Positions 1 through 4,159 of a stretch of 5,956 nt of DNA are shown here, piece by piece. Position 1 is the first letter of the stretch. Every line of letters starts with the position of its first letter. The translations under genes were made by a program, and so were the position numbers. Origin of the DNA: an uncultured Collinsella sp. (GTDB lineage Bacteria; Actinomycetota; Coriobacteriia; Coriobacteriales; Coriobacteriaceae); the NCBI GenBank assembly GCA_900556675.1, contig USQE01000081.1, positions 1-5,956 of the forward strand, in the 5' to 3' direction. The notes below the pieces were generated by a model that was given only the letters and a program-made list of their open reading frames with translations, did not search any database and was not told the DNA's origin.

Positions 1-1
1 G

Positions 2-37
2 TCAGCCGCCCAAGCCTACGACCTCGCTCGCCTCTAA
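2..37 (+). CDS. C-terminal stub of an upstream gene (partial)
   Basis: One plus-strand frame entering from the left edge reads SAAQAYDLARL and stops at TAA (35-37). Its codons (GCC, CTC, CGC, TAC, GAC) match the GC-ending usage of the real genes in this window, and it ends ten bases before the inverted-repeat region begins. Only 11 residues are visible, so the product cannot be named. Other frames are also open across this short stretch, so this is a plausible gene end, not a firm one. Confidence 0.35.
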   Translation, partial: SAAQAYDLARL

Positions 38-53
38 AACCCATCCCCTCGAT

Positions 54-122
54 AAGTTGCGGTGAAATACGGAGTGTTTTTGCCTTTAAGGTGCCAATTC
101 AGTCCGTATTCCACCGCAACTT
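54..122. repeat. 20-bp inverted repeat, hairpin
   Basis: The arms 54-73 and 103-122 are complementary except at 65/111, where plus-strand RNA would have A opposite C and minus-strand RNA would have U opposite G, a wobble pair. The loop is 29 nt (74-102). The stem can resume beyond a 2-nt bulge through 48-51 with 123-126. There is no T-tract on either side, so it does not look like an ordinary intrinsic terminator. Confidence 0.8.
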
Positions 123-174
123 CGAGAATGGCCATTCGAGGTTGGCCGCCTTGTGCCTTGGGTCGGACCGTTTG

Positions 175-331
175 CCACGAAATGCGACCATCTACTACGT
201 TCAACCGGCCACCTTCGACCATCCCGGAATTTGCAAAAACAAAACCGCAGGTAGAAAGCTTGCCGATTTTCGAAAAGCCGGCTATGGTTGACCCCTGCGG
301 CCTAAACGTAGTAGATGGGCTCTTTCTGTGG
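175..331. repeat. Long-range interrupted inverted repeat with nested stem
   Basis: The core is CCATCTACTACGTT (188-201) against AACGTAGTAGATGG (305-318), all 14 pairs perfect. After a small internal loop it continues for eight more pairs, 175-182 against 323-331, with T327 bulged. The enclosed segment holds a second 7-bp stem, 245-251 with 294-300. Confidence 0.75.
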
Positions 332-366
332 TGCGGCACCAAGCCGGTCATTTTGGGATCGGACTA

Positions 367-418
367 TTTTGACTACTCATTGGCTGCTCTGGCAATCGGG
401 CTGCAAAAGTAGTCAAAA
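367..418. repeat. 11-bp inverted repeat TTTTGACTACT / AGTAGTCAAAA
   Basis: The arms 367-377 and 408-418 are perfect complements separated by 30 nt. A competing 6-bp stem, CGGGCT 398-403 with AGCCCG 421-426, uses bases in this loop and beyond it, so the two could form only alternately or as a pseudoknot. The element ends 25 bases before the -35 box of the SRP RNA promoter. Confidence 0.65.
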
Positions 419-442
419 AAAGCCCGTCCCAAATTAGCTACC

Positions 443-471
443 TTGCTCTGGCGGGCGGGAGCAGGTAAGAT
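443..471 (+). promoter_or_regulatory. Sigma70-like promoter of the SRP RNA gene
   Basis: TTGCTC (443-448) and TAAGAT (466-471) are separated by 17 bases. Initiation would fall near 478-479, about ten bases before the closing helix of the SRP RNA, as expected for a short RNA with its own promoter. Confidence 0.7.
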
Positions 472-485
472 ATACCGAGCGCCTA

Positions 486-592
486 GCGCGTTCGATGGGT
501 TCGGATGACGACATGTTCCGAATCTGGTCAGGTCCGGAAGGAAGCAGCCATAAGGAGCCTCTGTCGGGCATCCGAATCCATCGAGCGCACGG
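486..592 (+). ncRNA. ffs: Signal recognition particle RNA, small bacterial 4.5S type
   Basis: This RNA binds the Ffh protein to form the signal recognition particle, which delivers ribosomes making membrane and secreted proteins to the FtsY receptor. The diagnostic part is 526-549: it contains the GGTCAGGTCC strand, the GGAA tetraloop at 536-539, and the returning GGAAGCAGCC strand that forms the Ffh-binding internal loops. The two ends form a long closing helix, 488-507 with 569-588, with only G-T-type or single mismatches, and CGACA 509-513 pairs with TGTCG 562-566 between them. The length of about 100-110 nt fits the small form without the Alu domain. Exact 5' and 3' ends are estimated from the promoter and the T-rich tract. 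The product is expected to be essential and constitutively expressed. Confidence 0.96.
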
Positions 593-603
593 GCTTTCTT
601 TTT
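569..603 (+). terminator. Probable 3' end and terminator of the SRP RNA
   Basis: The closing helix of the SRP RNA ends at 588 and is followed within a few bases by TTTCTTTTT (595-603). The RNA's own terminal stem could serve as the terminator hairpin. The short ACGGGC gap between stem and T-tract makes this weaker than a textbook intrinsic terminator. Confidence 0.5.
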
Positions 604-625
604 GCGCGGTTTTACCAAACCGCGC
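604..625. repeat. Perfect 9-bp hairpin after the SRP RNA
   Basis: GCGCGGTTT (604-612) pairs perfectly with AAACCGCGC (617-625) around a TACC loop. The stem is GC-rich but has no T-run after it on either strand; the T-run lies before it on the plus strand. It could be a 3' stabilising stem or a remnant terminator. Confidence 0.6.
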
Positions 626-669
626 AATGCTCGACGCTGCGCGCCACCCAGAGCGACAATTTGTCATTC

Positions 670-711
670 AAAAGGCAAGGCATGACCAGAAGGTCTATGC
701 CTTGCCTTTTT
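670..711 (+). terminator. Strong intrinsic terminator, possibly bidirectional
   Basis: A perfect 14-bp stem joins 670-683 to 697-710. It is capped by a second stem, GACC 684-687 with GGTC 692-695, with loop AGAA and T696 bulged. On the plus strand the stem ends in TTTTT (707-711). On the minus strand it ends in TTTT. It may back up termination of ffs on the plus strand, or stop minus-strand readthrough from the surface-protein gene. Confidence 0.8.
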
Positions 712-993
712 CATGCCAACTTGTTCGCTCTGGATGTCGCTCGCTGGCTGCGCCAAAACATTGAAGGTCGCGTGGCTCGGGCGTGACCGCTGGTCCTCGG
801 CTTCGCCTGCGGGATCGCTCGACTACCAAACACCTCGCCGCCGGCCGGGCCCCGTCGTCCAAAAATCACCCGTAAAGGCGCGTTTATCTAATTTAATCTA
901 TCCCTTGCGGAATGCGGCTTGCTGGCGTTGTCTGGGCATTGATGGCTACGTGGTTCAAGAGGCGGCGGTGCTGTTGCTTGAATTTTTGCAGTT
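712..993. other. Intergenic region without a recognisable gene
   Basis: I see no supported gene, tRNA or clear promoter here. A plus frame (713-1051) is open but has no Shine-Dalgarno sequence, runs through the terminator hairpin at 994-1033, and resembles nothing I know. An AT-rich patch lies near 883-902. The codon-like texture in places, for example 939-990, may be decayed coding sequence, but this is only an impression. Confidence 0.5.
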
Positions 994-1035
994 AAAGAGG
1001 CCCGTTTCCTTAGGTGGGGAAACGGACCTCTTTTT
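994..1035. terminator. Terminator hairpin downstream of the surface-protein gene
   Basis: Arms 994-1009 and 1018-1033 pair in 15 of 16 positions around an 8-nt loop. The plus-strand side ends in TTTTT (1031-1035) and the minus-strand side in TTT only. It lies 45 bases past the stop codon of the minus-strand gene, so terminating that gene is the natural role despite the better U-tract being on the other strand. It may act in both directions. Confidence 0.7.
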
Positions 1036-1078
1036 GTCTCTGGGCTTGTGAATTGGCGGAGACAATAACCGTTGGCAG

Positions 1079-2092
1079 CTATTTTGAGTTCCTGATGCGG
1101 CGTGTGGCTGTGGCGGTTATTCCGAGGCCTGCGGTGGCGACTGCTGCGAGTGCGATTGCGCTCGGTGCTGTGTCGCCCGTGTTTGCGAGCTTGCCGGCGG
1201 TCATATTTGCTTGCTTGCTGCTGCTCGAGTTCGCCTGCTTGGTGGAGCTTGGTAGGGCGTCTTTGCCGGTTGCAGGTGAGGCAACGGGCGGTGTCGCCTC
1301 GGCGGGTTGCGTTGAGCCGGAGGGAGGCGTCGTCTCGGTCGGTTTCGTTATCTCGGGCGAGGTGGCCTTGTCTGCCGCGGCCTTTGCCTCTTCGTATGCC
1401 TTGCAGGCGTCGTCATAGGCCGCTTGCGCCTTTTCCAAATCGCCGAGGAGCGCATTTCGCTTGGCTATGTCCTCGTCGATGTGGGCTTTAGCTTCCTTTG
1501 CCTCACTTTCGAAATACTGAACCTGTTTTTCCTGGCTTTCGAGCCGGCGTTGGTAGCGGTGAAGATCATCTTCACAAGATTCTTCTCGCCTTTCTGCCGT
1601 CATGATCTCCATGCGCAACTGCTTAATATGCTCCTTAATAGCTGTGCTGGGCTCCTCGCCGCCGAGTGCTTCAAGTGCCTTATCTAATTCTGCCTGAAGG
1701 CCGCTTGTCCGGTTGTGGGCCTCATCGTATTTGGCTTGGGCTGCATCGACGTTCGCTTGCATGGCGGGAAGGGGTTCCCTCCGTTTGGCGGCTTCCGCCA
1801 CCACCATGTCGTAGAGTTCTTGAAATGCGGCAATGTCATCATTGAATCTCGCAATTTTCTCGGGACTTGCGGCGTTTTTTGCGGCCTCGAGTTTTTTGAG
1901 CGCTTCCTGCATGGCTGCATACGCTTTTTCTTTTGCGGCGGCCGCGTCTTCCGTCTGCAAGGCAACTGCACCGGTGGGGGCGCTGGTTTCTGCCGCGATC
2001 GCCGTTACGGGGGCGATTCCCGCGACAAGTGCCGCGGAAAGGGCGATGCCCACAGTTGCTCGTCTTGCTCTTCTTGCGAGAATGTCGTTCAT
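1079..2092 (-). CDS. Secreted coiled-coil protein with LANTG cell-wall sorting signal
   Basis: This 337-residue protein is built like a sortase-anchored surface protein. Residues 1-34 form a signal peptide: basic MNDILARRARR, a hydrophobic core, and cleavage near AIA-A (31-34). Residues about 48-245 are rich in Ala, Glu, Lys and Gln with heptad-like spacing and should form long coiled coils, broken by Pro and Gly near 107 and 144-148. A Pro/Thr/Ser linker (about 245-300) would span the wall. The end is a sorting signal: LANTG (302-306), a hydrophobic segment (about 309-328) and the basic tail RRIRNSK. Class E sortases of actinobacteria prefer LAXTG, so one may attach it, though LANTG could also be a variant of LPXTG. 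No enzymatic domain is visible, so the function is unknown; adhesion or wall spacing is only a guess. The start is supported by GAGGTG six bases upstream of ATG. It is divergent from the ABC operon, and no sortase gene lies in the window. Confidence 0.9.
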   Translation of the reverse strand: MNDILARRARRATVGIALSAALVAGIAPVTAIAAETSAPTGAVALQTEDAAAAKEKAYAAMQEALKKLEAAKNAASPEKIARFNDDIAAFQELYDMVVAEAAKRREPLPAMQANVDAAQAKYDEAHNRTSGLQAELDKALEALGGEEPSTAIKEHIKQLRMEIMTAERREESCEDDLHRYQRRLESQEKQVQYFESEAKEAKAHIDEDIAKRNALLGDLEKAQAAYDDACKAYEEAKAAADKATSPEITKPTETTPPSGSTQPAEATPPVASPATGKDALPSSTKQANSSSSKQANMTAGKLANTGDTAPSAIALAAVATAGLGITATATRRIRNSK

Positions 2093-2097
2093 CTCGG

Positions 2098-2103
2098 CAC
2101 CTC
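2098..2103 (-). promoter_or_regulatory. Ribosome binding site of the surface-protein gene
   Basis: On the minus strand GAGGTG lies five bases before the ATG at 2092. This fits the chosen start, which also places a complete signal peptide at the N terminus. Confidence 0.75.
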
Positions 2104-2136
2104 ATTTCAAGGGTCGGCGACTAACTTGGTAGCACT

Positions 2137-2166
2137 AATGTAAATATACCATGCTAGTTGACCCAA
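2137..2166 (-). promoter_or_regulatory. Candidate promoter of the surface-protein gene
   Basis: On the minus strand TTGGGT (plus coordinates 2166-2161) and TACATT (2142-2137) are separated by 18 bases. The implied start near 2130 gives a leader of roughly 37 nt. A shifted TATATT (2148-2143) is an alternative -10, but has no good -35 at the right distance. Confidence 0.45.
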
Positions 2167-2228
2167 CACTGGCTGGGTGTGCGCGTATACCCCTCTGAAA
2201 ACTGAATCCCGTTAGAAATGACGAGTTG

Positions 2229-2258
2229 TTTACGCTTCTTTTGGGGTGGCGGTACTAT
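2229..2258 (+). promoter_or_regulatory. Candidate promoter of the ABC exporter operon
   Basis: TTTACG (2229-2234) and TACTAT (2253-2258) are 18 bases apart. Transcription would begin near 2265, giving a leader of about 38 nt to the ATG at 2303. The GTG at 2246, which could extend the gene by 19 codons, would then lie upstream of the transcript. I see no convincing operator palindrome nearby. Confidence 0.45.
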
Positions 2259-2287
2259 CATGGTTCGAATTGAATGTGGATGATGAT

Positions 2288-2293
2288 AGGGAG
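2288..2293 (+). promoter_or_regulatory. Ribosome binding site deciding the start of the first ABC gene
   Basis: AGGGAG lies nine bases before the ATG at 2303. The alternative in-frame GTG at 2246 would add a hydrophilic, non-conserved-looking 19-residue extension and is not preceded by a good site. Confidence 0.65.
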
Positions 2294-2302
2294 CGCCTAT
2301 AC

Positions 2303-4159
2303 ATGATTGAGCTGCTCAGGCGTTTTGGTGGTAAGTTTCGCCGGTATATGGTGGTTGGTCCTGCGTGCAAGCTGATCGAAGTGATCTTTGACCTGCTGAC
2401 GCCGCTGGTGATTGCCCAGATGATCGATAAGGGCATTGGCTCGCACGACGTGAGCGCCGTTATCCACTACGGCATGGTACTTGCCGCTATGGCCGTGATC
2501 GGCATCTCGTTTACGCTTGTCTGCCAAAAGATGGCGGCGCTCACCTCGCAGGGCATGGGCACCGACATTCGCGGCGCACTCTACAAGCACATCAACAAGC
2601 TGAGCTATGCTGAGCTCGATCGCTTTGGCACGCCGTCGCTCATCACGCGCATTACCAACGACGTCAACCAGGTGCAGCTCGCCGTGGCGCTGGGCGTGCG
2701 TATGCTCATCCGCTGGCCTTTCCTGGCGGTGGGCTCCATGGTCGCGGCCCTCGCCATCGACCTTAAGCTCGGCATCATCTTTTTGATTTGCACGCCCGCC
2801 ATCGGCTTGGTGTTTTGGTTTGTCATGGCGCGCTGCATTCCGTATTACAAGCAGCTGCAGGCAAAGCTCGACCGTATCGCGCTTATCTGCCGCGAGGGCC
2901 TTTCGGGCGCTCGCGTGGTTCGTGCCTTTGTGCGCGAGGACCACGAGCGCAAGCGTTTTGCCGAAGCCGCCGACGACCAGGCTCATACCGCCATCGCGGT
3001 GGGCAAGCTCTCGTCGATCCTTAACCCCGTCACGTTTTTGGTGATGAACCTGGGCGTGTGCGCCATCCTGTGGGTGGGCGGCATCCAGGTCAACGTGGGT
3101 GAGCTCACGCAGGGCCAGGTCATGGCGTTTGTTAACTACATGACGCAGACGCTCACCTCTATCGTGTACGTCGCCAACCTGGTCGTGGTCTTTACCAAGG
3201 CGAGCGCCAGCGCGTCGCGCATCAATGAGGTGCTCAACTGCGAGCCGAGCATCACCGACGAGGGCAACCAGCCGGTCGCGCTGCCCGAGCCGAGCGAACT
3301 GGCGGGTGGCTCGGCTCCAGTCCCCGCGCTGAGCTTTGACCATGCGAGCTTTTCGTTTGGCGCGGGCGCGGCAAATGCCGTGAGCGATGTGACCCTGAAG
3401 CTGCCACTGGGCAAAACGCTCGGCATTATCGGCGGTACAGGCAGCGGTAAGTCCACGCTTGTCTCGCTTATCCCGCGCCTGTACGATGCGAGCGCCGGCA
3501 GCGTGAGCGTGATGGGCGCCGACGTGCGCGCCTGGCCGCTCGACCAGCTGCGCCGTGTGGTCGCGACCGTCCCACAGCGCGCGTCGCTGGTGAGCGGCAC
3601 CATCCGCAGCAACCTGACCTGGCGCGATGAGGCGGCAACCGACGAGGAACTCTGGGCGGCACTCGACATGGCGCAGGCGAGCGAGTTCGTGCGCAACAAG
3701 CCGCAGGGGCTCGATGCCCCGGTCGAGGCCGGCGGCAAGAACTTCAGCGGTGGCCAGCGTCAGCGTCTGACTATCGCGCGCGCCTTGGTGGGCTCGCCGC
3801 AGGTTCTGATCATGGACGACTCCGCCTCGGCGCTCGACTTTAAGACCGACGCGGCGCTTCGCCATGCCATTCGCGAGCGCAGCGTGCGCGGTGCCGCCGA
3901 GGGCGGGCTGCCGCTGACCACGGTGATTGTGACCCAGCGCGTCTCGACCGTGCGCGACGCCGACATGATCTGCGTACTCGACCACGGCTCGGTTGCGGGC
4001 CTGGGCACGCACGATGAACTGTACACGACCTGCCAGCTCTATCGCGAGATCTGCCAGTCGCAGCTTCGCCGCGAGGAGCTCGAGGGCCAGCAGGGGAGTG
4101 CGGCGCTCGTGCCCGCTCCAACCGCCCCCGCATCCGTCTGCACAAAGGAGGGCTGCTAA
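2303..4159 (+). CDS. ABC exporter half-transporter, degenerate-site subunit of a heterodimer
   Basis: This 618-residue protein is a type IV (type I exporter fold) half-transporter. Six membrane segments fall at about 18-40, 53-75, 130-150, 153-175, 240-260 and 270-297, followed by an ATPase domain from about 342. Visible motifs are an aromatic A-loop residue F352, Walker A GGTGSGKST (377-385), Q-loop Q425, signature FSGGQ (481-485), Walker B VLIMDD (501-506) and D-loop SALD (509-512). Two catalytic residues are changed: the Glu after Walker B is Asp506, and the switch His is Gln545 (VTQRVST). In heterodimeric exporters such as TM287/288, LmrCD and BmrCD, this marks the subunit whose own Walker motifs build the degenerate ATP site, while its intact signature completes the active site in the partner. 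That pairing is inferred from the neighbour. Drugs, lipids or peptides could be the substrate. The last 30 residues are a polar, Pro/Ala-rich tail. The next gene starts directly after its stop. Confidence 0.93.
   Translation: MIELLRRFGGKFRRYMVVGPACKLIEVIFDLLTPLVIAQMIDKGIGSHDVSAVIHYGMVLAAMAVIGISFTLVCQKMAALTSQGMGTDIRGALYKHINKLSYAELDRFGTPSLITRITNDVNQVQLAVALGVRMLIRWPFLAVGSMVAALAIDLKLGIIFLICTPAIGLVFWFVMARCIPYYKQLQAKLDRIALICREGLSGARVVRAFVREDHERKRFAEAADDQAHTAIAVGKLSSILNPVTFLVMNLGVCAILWVGGIQVNVGELTQGQVMAFVNYMTQTLTSIVYVANLVVVFTKASASASRINEVLNCEPSITDEGNQPVALPEPSELAGGSAPVPALSFDHASFSFGAGAANAVSDVTLKLPLGKTLGIIGGTGSGKSTLVSLIPRLYDASAGSVSVMGADVRAWPLDQLRRVVATVPQRASLVSGTIRSNLTWRDEAATDEELWAALDMAQASEFVRNKPQGLDAPVEAGGKNFSGGQRQRLTIARALVGSPQVLIMDDSASALDFKTDAALRHAIRERSVRGAAEGGLPLTTVIVTQRVSTVRDADMICVLDHGSVAGLGTHDELYTTCQLYREICQSQLRREELEGQQGSAALVPAPTAPASVCTKEGC
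4146..4151 (+). promoter_or_regulatory. Ribosome binding site of the second ABC gene, inside the first
   Basis: A perfect AGGAGG sits in the last codons of the first ABC gene, eight bases before the ATG at 4160. It decides that start over the later in-frame ATG at 4196, and points to translational coupling of the two subunits. Confidence 0.85.

Larger units (their letters stand above)
48..427. repeat. Inverted-repeat-rich element, possible dispersed repeat or structured RNA
   Basis: This stretch has no convincing gene but holds several inverted repeats. (1) 54-73 pairs with 103-122 in 19 of 20 positions, and CTCG 48-51 with CGAG 123-126 adds four pairs. (2) 188-201 pairs perfectly with 305-318 over 14 bp, extended by GAAA 179-182 with TTTC 323-326 and CCAC 175-178 with GTGG 328-331. 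(3) Inside that loop, 245-251 pairs with 294-300, and 267-276 is the palindrome TTTTCGAAAA. (4) 367-377 pairs with 408-418 over 11 bp. Both strands are partly open: a 105-codon minus frame (34-351) and a 116-codon plus frame (62-412). Neither has a Shine-Dalgarno sequence, and both read LNVVDG outward from the two arms of stem 2, as expected if that similarity comes from the inverted repeat. A decayed transposable repeat, a structured noncoding RNA, or a small gene of unknown type are all possible. Confidence 0.5.

Noticed and set aside
367..418. Possible CRISPR-like repetition of GTAGTC/GACTAC
   Set aside because: There are only a few short copies in inverted orientation, with no regular spacers.
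434..786. Short open frames on both strands across the SRP RNA and its hairpins
   Set aside because: They overlap a clear noncoding RNA and terminator structures, so they are chance frames.
712..993. Possible tRNA or riboswitch upstream of the hairpin at 994
   Set aside because: No T-arm consensus, acceptor stem or known riboswitch core could be found.
1034..1065. Inverted repeat TTGTCTC / GAGACAA between the surface-protein stop and its terminator
   Set aside because: It is only 7 bp with an 18-nt loop, which is weak enough to be chance, and it lies next to a much better hairpin.
1715..2143. Plus-strand open frames (1715-2143, 1833-2132, 1014-1418) opposite the surface-protein gene
   Set aside because: They are antisense to a gene with a signal peptide, coiled coil and sorting signal, and have no good ribosome binding sites.
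2157..2175. Partial palindrome GTTGACCCAAC as a possible operator
   Set aside because: Only four bases per arm pair, and it overlaps the proposed -35 box; not distinguishable from chance.
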